Assembly (NCBI GenBank): GCA_038228695.1
Contig: JBBRPA010000008.1
Location: forward strand, 11,173-75,172
DNA from: DASVRZ01 sp038228695
GTDB taxonomy: Bacteria; Verrucomicrobiota; Verrucomicrobiia; Chthoniobacterales; DASVRZ01
Reading direction: 5' to 3'
DNA length: 64,000 nt
Part shown: piece after piece, positions 1-8,953 of the stretch
How the letters are laid out: every line of letters starts with the position of its first letter
Numbering within the stretch: position 1 is the first letter of the stretch
Program-made: the position numbers and the translations under genes
Notes under the pieces: model-generated
What the model was told of the DNA's origin: nothing
The model's input: only the letters and a program-made list of their open reading frames with translations
Databases searched by the model: none

Positions 1-458
1 TGCAATTGGTCATCATTTCGGTGATTACTCTCATCGTTCTGGCTTTGAAATGGCGCGACCTCGTTCTCTTTTGCTTCGACCCGAATCAGGCCCGCACATT
101 GGGTCTCAACCCGCTGGTGTTGCATTTTACCTTGCTCACGCTGCTGGCGGCGACGGCGGTAGCCTCGTTGCAAACCGTCGGCGCGTGCCTCGTGGTCGCC
201 ACCTTGGTCACACCGGGAGCGACGGCGTATTTGTTGACGGATCGTTTTAGCAAAATGCTCGGCATCGCAGGCGGCATCGGCGTGGGAACGGGCTTTCTGG
301 GGGCCTACATCAGCTACTATCTCAACGGCTCGACGGGCGGCTGTATCGTTGTATTTCAGACCTTGCTGTTTTTGGCCGCGCTCATTTTCAGCCCGAAACA
401 CGGCATGTTGGCCAGTCGCCTGAAACGGGGCGAAGCGTTGCAAAAAAATTACGCATGA
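1..458 (+). CDS. Metal ABC transporter permease (5' truncated by window edge)
   Basis: This is the C-terminal half of an integral-membrane permease of the ABC-3 (ZnuB/MntB/TroC) family, which moves zinc or manganese across the inner membrane. The visible 150 or so residues contain several hydrophobic helices and the family signature around FCFDPNQARTLGLN, followed by ASLQTVGACLVVATLVTPGATAYLL. The start lies upstream of the window; the first in-frame codon seen is at position 3. The stop overlaps the next gene by four bases (ATGA), so the two permeases are translationally coupled. The ATPase and binding protein are presumably upstream, outside the window. Metal specificity cannot be read from the sequence. 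Confidence 0.85.
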   Translation, partial: QLVIISVITLIVLALKWRDLVLFCFDPNQARTLGLNPLVLHFTLLTLLAATAVASLQTVGACLVVATLVTPGATAYLLTDRFSKMLGIAGGIGVGTGFLGAYISYYLNGSTGGCIVVFQTLLFLAALIFSPKHGMLASRLKRGEALQKNYA

Positions 459-1312
459 ACTGGCTTTCTCCCTTCCAATTCGAGTTCATGCTCCACGCCT
501 TTGCCATTGGCGCGTTGGTCGGCACGGTGTGCGCGGTTTTTTCCTGTTTCCTCGTGCTGAAAGGCTGGTCGCTGATGGGCGACGCCATCTCGCACTCCGT
601 CCTGCCGGGCATCGTTCTCGCCTACATTGCGGGCATCCCGTTGGCCATCGGCGCCTTCTTTTCCGGGTTGCTCTGCGCCGTCGGCACCGGGTTTATTAAA
701 AACAACAGCCGCGTCAAAGAAGACACCGTCATGGGCGTTGTCTTCACGGGTCTTTTTGCCTTTGGTCTTGTCCTTTTTTCAAAAATCGACAGCGACCAAC
801 ACCTCAACCACATCCTTTTTGGCAGTCTCCTCGGCATCCCGCGCGAGCAAATTATCCAGACAGCCTGTATCGCCGGGTTCACCCTCGTCATCACGCTTAT
901 CATGCGCAAGGATCTGCTGCTTTTCTGCTTCGACCCCGGTCATGCGCAAAGTGTCGGGCTGAACGTCGCCGTGCTGAATTACCTCATGCTCTCGCTGCTG
1001 GCGCTCACCATCGTCGCGTCGCTGCAAGCCGTCGGCATCATCCTCGTCGTCGCCATGCTCATTACGCCGGGTTGCGTCGGATTTCTGCTCGCCGACCGCT
1101 TTCATAAAATGCAAATAATCAGCGTCGCCAGCGCGGTTTTTTCCAGTTTAAGCGGGGTTTACATCAGTTTTTTCATCAACGGCTCGACCGGTTCCTGCAT
1201 CGTCCTGATGCAATCCGCCATCTTCCTCGTGGCCCTGATTTTCTCCCCCAAACGCGGCCTCCTCGCCAACCGCCGCGCGCGCCAACTCTCTAGCAAAGCT
1301 AGGACCGCATAA
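455..1312 (+). CDS. Metal ABC transporter permease, second subunit (ZnuB/TroD-like)
   Basis: A 285-residue inner-membrane permease of the ABC-3 family, full length for the family, with about eight hydrophobic segments. It is a paralogue of the preceding gene: both carry FCFDPxxAxxxGLN, ASLQxVGxxLVVAxLxTPG and a C-terminal INGSTGSCIVLMQ-like stretch ending in FSPKRGLL. Two different permeases in tandem are typical of TroCD/SitCD-type manganese/iron/zinc importers, which form a heterodimeric channel. The start is the ATG inside the ATGA overlap with the previous stop. It is the last gene of the transport operon: 188 bases without a gene follow. Confidence 0.87.
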   Translation: MNWLSPFQFEFMLHAFAIGALVGTVCAVFSCFLVLKGWSLMGDAISHSVLPGIVLAYIAGIPLAIGAFFSGLLCAVGTGFIKNNSRVKEDTVMGVVFTGLFAFGLVLFSKIDSDQHLNHILFGSLLGIPREQIIQTACIAGFTLVITLIMRKDLLLFCFDPGHAQSVGLNVAVLNYLMLSLLALTIVASLQAVGIILVVAMLITPGCVGFLLADRFHKMQIISVASAVFSSLSGVYISFFINGSTGSCIVLMQSAIFLVALIFSPKRGLLANRRARQLSSKARTA

Positions 1313-1335
1313 AATTTTCTCCTTTCGCAACTTGG

Positions 1336-1365
1336 GAGTTTTGTCCGAAGCTGCCGGACAAACTC
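1336..1365 (+). terminator. Possible terminator hairpin after the metal permease operon
   Basis: The arms gagttttgtccg (1336-1347) and cggacaaactc (1355-1365) pair with one bulged T around a 7-base loop. A T-rich run (gattttttt) follows about ten bases later rather than directly, so this is only a plausible intrinsic terminator. Confidence 0.35.
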
Positions 1366-1500
1366 TGGGTTGAGATTTTTTTCCACCTTTTCTGCATCAC
1401 ATTCAGGGTGTGCAAACGTAATGAAATTTACGTTCTCGAAAATGTTGGGCTCAATAAACCGAGTTTTGACATCATTCGATAACCACCGAACTTATAAATT

Positions 1501-2682
1501 ATGAGCACAGCCACCACCACTCCCTTCCATCCGGTCATTCCCCGCATCGAGGGTTTTCCCCAATTTAGTCTCTCCCGCCTCCTGAAAACGGTCTTTCATC
1601 CTAAGGGCGGCGAAAATATCGCGATCCTGATCGATCTCGAGAACCCATCCGAAGTGAAGGATTTCGCGTTTCTGGAAAACCCCGATCTCTCTATACAGCG
1701 CAACGCCTACGAGGTTTTCTATCAGGGCCTTTTGAACGGCGAGGGAGCAGCCATTGACGTCGGCAACGTTGATTTTTTTGCTTTCGAAATCACCGGAGGC
1801 AGCAACCTCGATATGGGCGACGAAGCCTTCAGCCCCGATGGCCGGAAGCTCAGCCTCGAAAAAGACGTTTATCCTAACTACGACATTATTCTCTGTATTT
1901 CGACCTACTCTGCGACCGCCCCGCTGACCGCCCACGCCAAAAAATTCGGTTTCCGTGGCGCGACTTTGCACGGCGTCAATTATATCATTCTCGGCTCTGG
2001 ACTGGCTGTCGATTACGATGAAGTTAGCCGCGATGCGGAAAAACTTCGCCTCGGCATGACGCGAGCCGATTGGGTTGAGATCGACTACAAACTCGACGAC
2101 GCGAAATACACCCTTCGCCTCCAGCTCGATGGCCAGGAAGCGCAGAAAAGTCATGGTCTTTGCCGTGGCCCCGAGGCGGACATTGCCAACCTTCCTGCCG
2201 GCGAAATTTACTACGTCCCAACTGGCGCGGAAGGTCAGTTTCCCTCGAAATACGAGGACGGCACTCTCGCGATCATGAACGTGACAGGCGGTCGGATTGT
2301 GAAGGCCGATTTCGTCGGCGGCAATCTCGAGACGGTGACGGAGCACAACGAGAAGCTGGCCTACGATCCCGTTGTTGGCGAACTCGGCGAACTCGGTTTC
2401 GGCACCCAAGTGTTGCCCGTTTCCGGTCGCGACATTCAGGACGAAAAAGTCCTCGGCACCATGCACGTCGCCACCGGTCGTAGCGATCATCTCGGCGGTA
2501 AACTCGTTCCAAGCATGTTCAAAACTAAGAAAAATGCTACGCACGACGACATCCTTTTTGCACCCCACAAAACCCCAGAAATCAACGTGCCCCAAGTGCG
2601 GATGCATCGAAACGGCAAAACCGAAGTGCTGATCGAAAACTTCCGAATTGCACCTTACATGGCGGGTTTGCTGGCGTCGTAA
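1501..2682 (+). CDS. M29-type aminopeptidase (thermophilic metalloprotease family)
   Basis: A 393-residue cytoplasmic protein that fits peptidase family M29 (AmpS/aminopeptidase T), co-catalytic metal aminopeptidases releasing N-terminal residues from peptides. The C-terminal half has the family pattern: NLPAGEIYYVP with E235, ELGFGTQ with E297, DEKVLGTMHVATG with H322, and THDDIL with H348 and D350. The order and spacing match the known ligands of aminopeptidase T (two Glu, His, His-x-Asp). The N-terminal half is more divergent than in classical AmpS. The ATG at 1501 begins directly after an AT-rich leader and is the first sensible start. The gene stands alone and is followed by a strong terminator at 2705-2739. 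The family is assigned by motif reading, not by search. Confidence 0.68.
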   Translation: MSTATTTPFHPVIPRIEGFPQFSLSRLLKTVFHPKGGENIAILIDLENPSEVKDFAFLENPDLSIQRNAYEVFYQGLLNGEGAAIDVGNVDFFAFEITGGSNLDMGDEAFSPDGRKLSLEKDVYPNYDIILCISTYSATAPLTAHAKKFGFRGATLHGVNYIILGSGLAVDYDEVSRDAEKLRLGMTRADWVEIDYKLDDAKYTLRLQLDGQEAQKSHGLCRGPEADIANLPAGEIYYVPTGAEGQFPSKYEDGTLAIMNVTGGRIVKADFVGGNLETVTEHNEKLAYDPVVGELGELGFGTQVLPVSGRDIQDEKVLGTMHVATGRSDHLGGKLVPSMFKTKKNATHDDILFAPHKTPEINVPQVRMHRNGKTEVLIENFRIAPYMAGLLAS

Positions 2683-2704
2683 AAACGTTTCGACAGACAA
2701 TTTG

Positions 2705-2739
2705 AATAGCGCGGACCCGTCGGTCCGCGCTATTTTTTT
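2705..2739 (+). terminator. Strong intrinsic terminator of the M29 aminopeptidase gene
   Basis: A perfect 13-bp stem (aatagcgcggacc at 2705-2717, ggtccgcgctatt at 2722-2734) with a four-base loop runs straight into seven T (2733-2739). It lies 22 bases after the aminopeptidase stop. It shows that the open frame running through this segment ahead of hrpB is not the real start of that gene. Confidence 0.9.
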
Positions 2740-2761
2740 CGCCGAACCCGATGCACCTCTT

Positions 2762-5293
2762 TTGAATAACCTGCCGATCTACGAAATCTCCGACGCTATC
2801 GTGGCCGCGGCGCGTCTGCCGAAGGCGCGGTTGCTGGTCCAGGCACCGACGGGGTCGGGGAAATCGACGCAGATTCCGCAGATTCTCCACGCGGCCGGGC
2901 TGACGCAAACTGGAGAGATTGTGTTGCTGCAACCGAGACGGCTGGCAGCGAGGATGTTGGCGGATCGAGTGGCGCAGGAGATGAAGGTGAAAACCGGAGG
3001 GTTGGTGGGGTATCAGATTCGGCTGGAGAATCGCACGTCGGCGGAGACGCGGATTCGCTTTGTGACCGAGGGAATTTTGTTGCGGCAAATGATTCACGAC
3101 CCATCGTTGCGCGGTGTGCAGGTGGTGGTGTTCGATGAATTTCACGAGCGACATCTCTATGGCGACATCACGCTGGCGCGGGCTTTGGATTTGCAAGATA
3201 CAACGCGGCCCGATCTGGTCATTGTCGTGATGTCGGCAACGCTCGACACGGCGAAATTGGAGGAATATCTGGCGCCTTGCACGGTGCTAACATCCGACGG
3301 ACGGATGCACCCGGTCGTGTTTGAGTATCTCGACAAGCCAGTCGGGCCGGAATACCCCGTCTGGGACCTTGCAGCGGATGAACTGGATCGATTGTTAGGA
3401 AAGACGGAGGGCGATGCACTGATCTTCATGCCCGGGGCCTACGAAATCCAGCGGACGATTGAGGCAGTGCGCCGGACGAGCCGCGGCGCAGGATTGATTG
3501 TGCTGCCGCTCCACGGCGAGTTGCCCCCAGCCGAACAGGATGCAGCGGTCAGTCGGCAGGCGGGACGAAAAGTCGTCGTCTCGACCAATGTCGCAGAAAC
3601 CTCGCTCACGATCGACGGCATCACGCTGGTGATCGACTCCGGGTTCGCGCGGGTGGCGAAGTTCGATCCGCAACGGGGAATTAACACGCTGCTGATCGAA
3701 AAGATTTCGCGCTCCTCCGCCGACCAGCGGGCAGGTCGGGCGGGCCGAACCGCGCCGGGCGTCTGCCTGCGCTTGTGGACCGCGCATGAGCATGGGTTGA
3801 GGGCTCAGCAGGATTTGCCCGAGGTGAAACGGCTCGACTTGAGCGAGGTTGTGCTAACACTCAAAGCGGGCGCGGTGGAAAATGTTTCCGATTTCCGCTG
3901 GTTGGAAAAGCCCGACGCGAAAGGGCTACGCCGTGCGGAGGATTTGTTAGTCGATCTCGGTGCGGTGCGCGACAACCGCATCACCGCATTGGGACGCCGG
4001 ATGCTAGCGTTTCCGGTGCATCCGCGTTACGCGCGAATGTTTTTGATGGCGGAGGAACTCGGGTGCGTGCGCGGATGCGCGTTGCTCGCAGCAATGACGC
4101 AGGGGAGGGGAATTCTTCTGCGCAGCCAAGGGCGGAAGATGGACGATTTGCGCGACGACGTGCTTGGTTCCGAGGCGGAGTCGGATTTTTTCCTAACCAT
4201 CCGCGCTTGGAGATATGCGGTGAAGGCCGGACCAGACCGCTCCCGACAGCTGGGTATTCATTACGCGACGGCGCGGCAGGTCCAGCAATTGTTCGATCAA
4301 TTTCTGCGCATCGCGGCGGATGAAAAACTCGATGTGACCGAACGTCCGATGGATGGCGAGGCGCTCGCGAAATGTTTGCTGGCCGGTTTTTCGGATCAGG
4401 TTGCACGGCGAATGGACAGCGGCACGCTGCAATGCGAACTCGTGCATGGTCGGCGGGGCGTGTTAGCTCGCGATAGTGCGGTGCAGAAACATCCGTTGTT
4501 AGTCATTGGCGAAATTCGCGAGATTGAAGGTCGGGACAAGGAACTGAACACGTTGCTAACAATGGCAACTGCCATTCAGGAAGATTGGTTGCGGGAGATG
4601 TTCCCGGCGGATTTCTCCGAAGAAACGTCCGTTCGCTTCGATACCGTCCAGCGCCGGGTGATCGCTGAGACGAGCCGTCGTTTCCGTGATTTGGCTTTGG
4701 AAAAACCGAAGGCCAGTCCACCGCCACCGGGTGAAGCGGCCCGGGTGCTGGCGGAGGAAGTGGTCGCTGGTCGGCTGGTGCTGGAAAATTGGGATCATGC
4801 GGTCGAGCAATGGATCATCCGCCTCAACCGCCTCGTGGAATGGGCGCCGGAATTTGGCCTTCCGCCTCTGACAACAGAGGATCGCACGACCCTGATCGAG
4901 CAGCTTTGCCTCGGAGCCGCTGGTTACAAGGAGATCAAAGAAAAGTCGGTTTGGCCAACGGTAAAAAGTTGGCTTTCAAAAATCCAACTGGATATGCTCG
5001 AGACGCACGCTCCGGAAAAGATGGATCTCCCAGGGTTGGCAAAGCCCCGATCCATCAAGCTGGTTTATGCCGAGAACGGACCGCCCACGCTAGCGGCGCG
5101 GATTCAGGATTTGTTTGGGGTTGAGCGGGATCTAACTATTTGTATGGGCCGGGTTCCGGTGCTCATTCAGGTGCTCGCGCCGAATCATCGTCCGGTCCAG
5201 ATTACGCAGAGCCTGACCACGTTCTGGCGGGAAAGTTATCCCGAACTCAAGCAACAGCTTCAGCGTAAATATCCGCGTCACGAATGGCGTTGA
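2762..5293 (+). CDS. hrpB: ATP-dependent helicase HrpB
   Basis: A DEAH/DExH-box superfamily 2 helicase of about 843 residues, the usual size for HrpB. The visible motifs in order are: Walker A QAPTGSGKSTQIPQ, motif Ia LLQPRRLAAR, motif II DEFHERH, motif III MSATLD, motif V VSTNVAETSLTIDG, motif VI QRAGRAGRTAPG, and the HrpB-specific C-terminal domain ending in TTFWRESYPELKQQLQRKYPRHEW. The family acts on nucleic acid; its exact cellular role in bacteria is poorly defined. The frame stays open upstream into the aminopeptidase gene, but a terminator lies there. The TTG at 2762, just ahead of NNLPIYEI, gives a protein that begins where family members begin. It is convergent with the GH114-like gene. 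Confidence 0.92.
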   Translation: MNNLPIYEISDAIVAAARLPKARLLVQAPTGSGKSTQIPQILHAAGLTQTGEIVLLQPRRLAARMLADRVAQEMKVKTGGLVGYQIRLENRTSAETRIRFVTEGILLRQMIHDPSLRGVQVVVFDEFHERHLYGDITLARALDLQDTTRPDLVIVVMSATLDTAKLEEYLAPCTVLTSDGRMHPVVFEYLDKPVGPEYPVWDLAADELDRLLGKTEGDALIFMPGAYEIQRTIEAVRRTSRGAGLIVLPLHGELPPAEQDAAVSRQAGRKVVVSTNVAETSLTIDGITLVIDSGFARVAKFDPQRGINTLLIEKISRSSADQRAGRAGRTAPGVCLRLWTAHEHGLRAQQDLPEVKRLDLSEVVLTLKAGAVENVSDFRWLEKPDAKGLRRAEDLLVDLGAVRDNRITALGRRMLAFPVHPRYARMFLMAEELGCVRGCALLAAMTQGRGILLRSQGRKMDDLRDDVLGSEAESDFFLTIRAWRYAVKAGPDRSRQLGIHYATARQVQQLFDQFLRIAADEKLDVTERPMDGEALAKCLLAGFSDQVARRMDSGTLQCELVHGRRGVLARDSAVQKHPLLVIGEIREIEGRDKELNTLLTMATAIQEDWLREMFPADFSEETSVRFDTVQRRVIAETSRRFRDLALEKPKASPPPPGEAARVLAEEVVAGRLVLENWDHAVEQWIIRLNRLVEWAPEFGLPPLTTEDRTTLIEQLCLGAAGYKEIKEKSVWPTVKSWLSKIQLDMLETHAPEKMDLPGLAKPRSIKLVYAENGPPTLAARIQDLFGVERDLTICMGRVPVLIQVLAPNHRPVQITQSLTTFWRESYPELKQQLQRKYPRHEWR

Positions 5294-5315
5294 TGGCGCT
5301 AACCGATCGCACTAA

Positions 5316-6257
5316 CTAGCGACCCGAGGTTCCGAGGGTTTGCAGTTCCCGAGAGGTGATCAGCCAGGTGAATCCGTTGTAACGCGCCTTGTTAGCAACG
5401 AGGTTTTTGCGGGCGGTCAATGTCGGATATTCGATAATCAGAACGGGCTTTTTCCGAGCGGTCATGCTGCGGAGAAAAGAAAGGCGGTAACGGGTGTCGG
5501 CCACAGGTTGGAGGCGGTTGTCGTCGGTGAAAAGATCTTCGATCCCGATCGCGGTGATCGTATTGATAAAGTCCGCATGGGTCAGTAGTTGGGAGCCATT
5601 TTGAGGGATGACGATCGCCTGCGGCCGGATGGTTCTAGCTTTGGCAGCGATGCGCTTGACCCAGTCGATCATGTCTTGGCGATAGGTTTGGTTGGTCTCG
5701 GGATTGACGCGGTCATCGATGAAATCGTTCCCGTTTTGCTCGAAAGTTTCAAAGCCGTCGACGATATCGAGATAGACACCGTCAAAGCCGCTGGCGATGG
5801 CCCTATCCACGGCGGCGAGCATAATCGCCTGCCAAGCCGGGTCCCAGTATTTGACTCGGAAGTTGCCGGGCCAAGCTGGATTTTCCGGAAGCAGCCAAGC
5901 CGGGGCCGAGGCGGTGAGTTTACCGTGGTCGGTCCAGCCGGGCTGCCAGTAGGAACGATAGTCCTCTGCTTCGCCGATGGAGAGATAGGCGATCATTTTT
6001 CTTCCTGCTTTGCCTTTTCGAATCGTCGCGAGATTGACTGCGGTCCAGTTGTTGCCAGCGGCATAGGCTGCGTCGAGCACGATCCAGTCGCGGTCGGTGG
6101 CGGCGAGGCGTTGGATGGCGCTGGCCTTTGTTTTGGCGAAGGTGTCGGCCTGCAAAACATAGGCAAAGGAATTCGGTCCGGCCAAGCACGTCGTGCGGGC
6201 GAAAGCAGCAAGGATCAGCGCGAGCAGGGCGAGGCGGAGTGCGGGATGTTTTTTCAT
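5316..6257 (-). CDS. Secreted GH114/TM1410-like protein (endo-alpha-1,4-polygalactosaminidase related)
   Basis: A 313-residue exported protein. The first 25 or so residues (MKKHPALRLALLALILAAF..) form a signal peptide. The rest resembles the TM1410/GH114 family of TIM-barrel proteins: an N-terminal WIVLDAAYAAG strand, MIAYLSIGEAEDYRSYW, YWDPAWQ, GFDGVYLDIVDGFE with the acidic residues expected at the active face, and IVIPQNGSQLL. GH114 members hydrolyse alpha-1,4-galactosamine polymers; many relatives are uncharacterised, so the substrate is not known here. The gene starts one base after the MFS transporter stop and is probably the last gene of a PHP-MFS-GH114 operon. Confidence 0.72.
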   Translation of the reverse strand: MKKHPALRLALLALILAAFARTTCLAGPNSFAYVLQADTFAKTKASAIQRLAATDRDWIVLDAAYAAGNNWTAVNLATIRKGKAGRKMIAYLSIGEAEDYRSYWQPGWTDHGKLTASAPAWLLPENPAWPGNFRVKYWDPAWQAIMLAAVDRAIASGFDGVYLDIVDGFETFEQNGNDFIDDRVNPETNQTYRQDMIDWVKRIAAKARTIRPQAIVIPQNGSQLLTHADFINTITAIGIEDLFTDDNRLQPVADTRYRLSFLRSMTARKKPVLIIEYPTLTARKNLVANKARYNGFTWLITSRELQTLGTSGR

Positions 6258-6258
6258 G

Positions 6259-7623
6259 TTAGCGTTGGAGGAGACGGCCGAAGCGGCGAAGACTGGCGAT
6301 GATCGTGAAGTCGCGGCGGTTTAACTCCCCGATCTCGTGAGTTCTTAGCAGGGAAACGAGCAAAGTGGTAAGAATGAGAACGAGCATTGCGACAAGAAAA
6401 TAGAGGCTATAACGATTGACTGACCACTCGCCGAAATGGAGCGACAGATTTTTGAATGCATCTAACAATATGCCGAACAGGATCGGCGAAAGGGCATAGA
6501 TCACGCTAGTGCAAACCGTGTAGAGGGAGAAGAAATGGGTCCGTCCCATCACGGGCATGACGCCCATCGCGAGGCTCGAATTGGCGACGGAGAAATTGGC
6601 CGTGGCCATACCGAAGACGAGGTTGAGAAGCGCCACCGCCCACCAAGTCGGAGGCCAAATTCGGGAGGCGAGCAGCATCCACCCGAGCACGACCGCGCCG
6701 GTGCAGAAGGTGGTTGTGCGCAAGGCGTTCGTGATCCCAGCGCCTTCGAGAAAGCGGGCCATAAAAGGCAGCGTGGCGAGCGCTCCAATGAAACTGAAGA
6801 GCGACAGGTAAACAATCGTGCTGTCGTGAAATTTGAGGGATTCCCGAGTAAAAGCGGTGGTGAAAGTGCCCATGCCGCTGACGCCGACAGACCATAGCGC
6901 GCCAAAGAGCAAGAGCTTGCGAAAGGGCTTATAGGCGACGATGGCTCGCCAGGGAACGGGATGGGAGGATTGTTTCGCGTCCTCGGTGGCAGGCGCGTCG
7001 GGCATTTTTTGCAAAGCAAAGAGAGAGGTCACGCCGGCAATGGCGGCGAGGAGAAAAATGGCGGAGTAACGCCACGGATCCGGAAGAAATTGGAGCGTGA
7101 TGGCGCTGACGCCGAGGGCAAACAGGCTCGCTGAATGCACGGCGAGTTGTTCGCGGGAGAGATAATGCCCGCGACTTCTCACGGGCAGCAATTCCGTGAT
7201 CCAGGGAAACCACACGCCGACGGAAATACCGCGGAGAACGCTGAATATAACGAGCAAAATCAGGGTGAGCGCCATTTTTGTGGCGGAGTCGATGAAGATA
7301 AGAATCGGCACAGCGGACAACGCAAAAACCATGATGGTGCGTAAGCCCCAGCCGAGGAGCATAAATTTTTTGTAGCCGAAACGCGGGAGAAAACTGGCGG
7401 CGGGTAACTGAAGAAAAGCGAAGAGCGGCAGTAGGGAGGTGAGGATGCCGAGGACGGTCGAAGACGCGCCGAGTTGCTTGGCAAAGAGGACGAGCGGCGT
7501 GCCAGTGGCGATCTGGAAGTTGATCGCGTTGTAGAACGCAAACTGGTAGCCGTAACGCATGCCGGTCGGCATTTCGGACTCGCTGGAGGCGGTGTCTGCC
7601 GGATTCTGCTCAGGCTTTTCCAC
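6259..7623 (-). CDS. Major facilitator superfamily transporter
   Basis: A 454-residue integral membrane protein with about twelve hydrophobic helices in two halves separated by a charged cytoplasmic loop (KMPDAPATEDAKQSSHPVPW). It begins with a soluble N-terminal tail and GMRYGYQFAFYNAINFQIATGTP. The loop between helices 2 and 3 (FLPRFGYKKFMLLGWGLR) fits the MFS motif A position loosely. The substrate cannot be deduced. It overlaps the upstream PHP gene by 14 bases and abuts the GH114-like gene, so the three are co-transcribed. An uptake role for sugars released by the downstream hydrolase is possible but speculative. Confidence 0.8.
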   Translation of the reverse strand: MEKPEQNPADTASSESEMPTGMRYGYQFAFYNAINFQIATGTPLVLFAKQLGASSTVLGILTSLLPLFAFLQLPAASFLPRFGYKKFMLLGWGLRTIMVFALSAVPILIFIDSATKMALTLILLVIFSVLRGISVGVWFPWITELLPVRSRGHYLSREQLAVHSASLFALGVSAITLQFLPDPWRYSAIFLLAAIAGVTSLFALQKMPDAPATEDAKQSSHPVPWRAIVAYKPFRKLLLFGALWSVGVSGMGTFTTAFTRESLKFHDSTIVYLSLFSFIGALATLPFMARFLEGAGITNALRTTTFCTGAVVLGWMLLASRIWPPTWWAVALLNLVFGMATANFSVANSSLAMGVMPVMGRTHFFSLYTVCTSVIYALSPILFGILLDAFKNLSLHFGEWSVNRYSLYFLVAMLVLILTTLLVSLLRTHEIGELNRRDFTIIASLRRFGRLLQR

Positions 7624-8317
7624 TGCCTTCGTATTTCTTTTTCTTACGGAAGCGGAACCAGTTGCCCCAGGTTTTTTTGAAGTTCTCTTTGGGGGTGAGA
7701 TAGCGTTGGTTCAGATCGTTGCCCCGAGTGAGTTGTCGAAGCACGCCAGCGACGGAGAAATCGGTCGTTTTCAAGATGGTGTAGGCGGTCCCGACGGCGG
7801 CCTCGTGGTGCGCGTCGCTGGCGGCCGTCATCGGCAACCGGCGGTTTTGCGCGTATTCGAAGGCGTTGCGATTGTAGCGCTTGAGTGTGCTGGCGGCGTT
7901 GAATACCTCGAGAGCGTCGATCGGGAGCACGTCGAGCACGTTGCTGCGAATGCCAGCCCGGAAGAGGTCGAACGGATGCGGCGGGACGGCCAGACCACCG
8001 GCCTCGTGGATCAGGTCGCAGACTTTGCGGGCGGATTTGCCTTTGAGATACGGCAAGGAAGCCCCAATGCAAAGGAGGTGGCCCTCGGCGGTCGTCACTT
8101 CGACGCCCGGGATAATCAGGAAATTGTTTACGGGCAATCCGTCCTCGCGCATTAAGCCCTGGTCGAGCAGATATTTGACGGCGTCGCACGTGTTGTGGTC
8201 GGTGATGACAAACCCGTGGAGACCTTTTCGCTTCGCGGAAGCGATCATGTCTTCAAGAGTGCTGACGCCGTCTCCGGAGTAGTGCGAATGCGTATGTAAA
8301 TCGATTTTTAGCGACAT
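7610..8317 (-). CDS. PHP-domain phosphoesterase
   Basis: A 235-residue protein with a complete PHP (polymerase and histidinol phosphatase) metal-dependent phosphoesterase fold: DLHTHSHYSGDG near the N-terminus, FVITDHNTCDAV, IIPGVEVTTAEGHLLCIG, VPPHPFDLFR, and SDAHHEAAVGTAYT. These supply the His/Asp/Glu trinuclear metal ligands. Relatives hydrolyse nucleotide or sugar phosphates (YciV/RnaseAM-like); the substrate is unknown here. It is the first gene of the minus-strand operon with the MFS transporter and the GH114-like protein, and is divergent from the DUF1802 gene. The last 20 residues are a basic tail (RFRKKKKYEG). Confidence 0.85.
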   Translation of the reverse strand: MSLKIDLHTHSHYSGDGVSTLEDMIASAKRKGLHGFVITDHNTCDAVKYLLDQGLMREDGLPVNNFLIIPGVEVTTAEGHLLCIGASLPYLKGKSARKVCDLIHEAGGLAVPPHPFDLFRAGIRSNVLDVLPIDALEVFNAASTLKRYNRNAFEYAQNRRLPMTAASDAHHEAAVGTAYTILKTTDFSVAGVLRQLTRGNDLNQRYLTPKENFKKTWGNWFRFRKKKKYEGSGKA

Positions 8318-8383
8318 GATTGCCGGAGGCAGATTACGACGGGAATTTGCACTGAAAGGGAAAATGCGTCAATCATCGTGTCT

Positions 8384-8953
8384 ATGAGTATTGGATTCAA
8401 AGAATGGGCGCTGGTCTGCCAGGCGTTGGAAAACGGGGCGACCAGCCTGATCATTCGCAAAGGCGGCATCGCGGAGGGACGGGAGGGATTCCGTTTTTTG
8501 CATCGGGATTTTTTCCTTTTTCCCACGCTGTTCCACGAGCAACTGGCCAAAACTCGACTGCCCGACTCCACTTCGGCAGCCCAGTTTGCTGAGGGGGCGG
8601 TGGTTATAGCCGGACGGGCCACGGTTGAATGGACGATGCTGGTGACCGATCGGCAGAAGCTAAAACTGCTCGAGCCTTTTCATATTTTGCAGCCGTCGGT
8701 CGTTGAGGATCGGTTCGTTTATGATCCGAAGCCAGGCCGGACGCCTGAGCGCGACGGGGTGAACGTGGCTTTTCTGCGGGTTTGGAAGGCGGGTGGCGCT
8801 TGGACCTTTCCGCAGGAGGCGAAATATGGCGGCTGCCGAAGCTGGGTGGAATTACCGGAACCGCCGGAGGACATCGTCTGGCACCCTGCGCTGACCGATC
8901 TGGAGCACGCGGAACGTGCGGAGCGGTTACGAGCTATTTTGTCTTCATCGTGA
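8384..8953 (+). CDS. DUF1802 family protein
   Basis: A protein of about 189 residues starting SIGFKEWALVCQALENG and continuing with SLIIRKGGIAEGREGF and FFLFPTLFHEQ, which is the DUF1802 pattern. The family has no established biochemical role; members are small, soluble and widespread in cyanobacteria and Verrucomicrobiota. The ATG at 8384 is preferred over the GTG two codons earlier. Its 3' end overlaps the convergent adenylate cyclase gene by 20 bases. Confidence 0.7.
   Translation: MSIGFKEWALVCQALENGATSLIIRKGGIAEGREGFRFLHRDFFLFPTLFHEQLAKTRLPDSTSAAQFAEGAVVIAGRATVEWTMLVTDRQKLKLLEPFHILQPSVVEDRFVYDPKPGRTPERDGVNVAFLRVWKAGGAWTFPQEAKYGGCRSWVELPEPPEDIVWHPALTDLEHAERAERLRAILSSS

Noticed and set aside
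2648..2761. Extension of hrpB upstream into the aminopeptidase gene
   Set aside because: A strong terminator (2705-2739) lies in the segment and the extra residues do not belong to the HrpB family.
5589..6302. 237-residue frame opposite the GH114-like gene
   Set aside because: The minus-strand gene has signal peptide and family motifs and forms an operon; the plus-strand frame has none of these.
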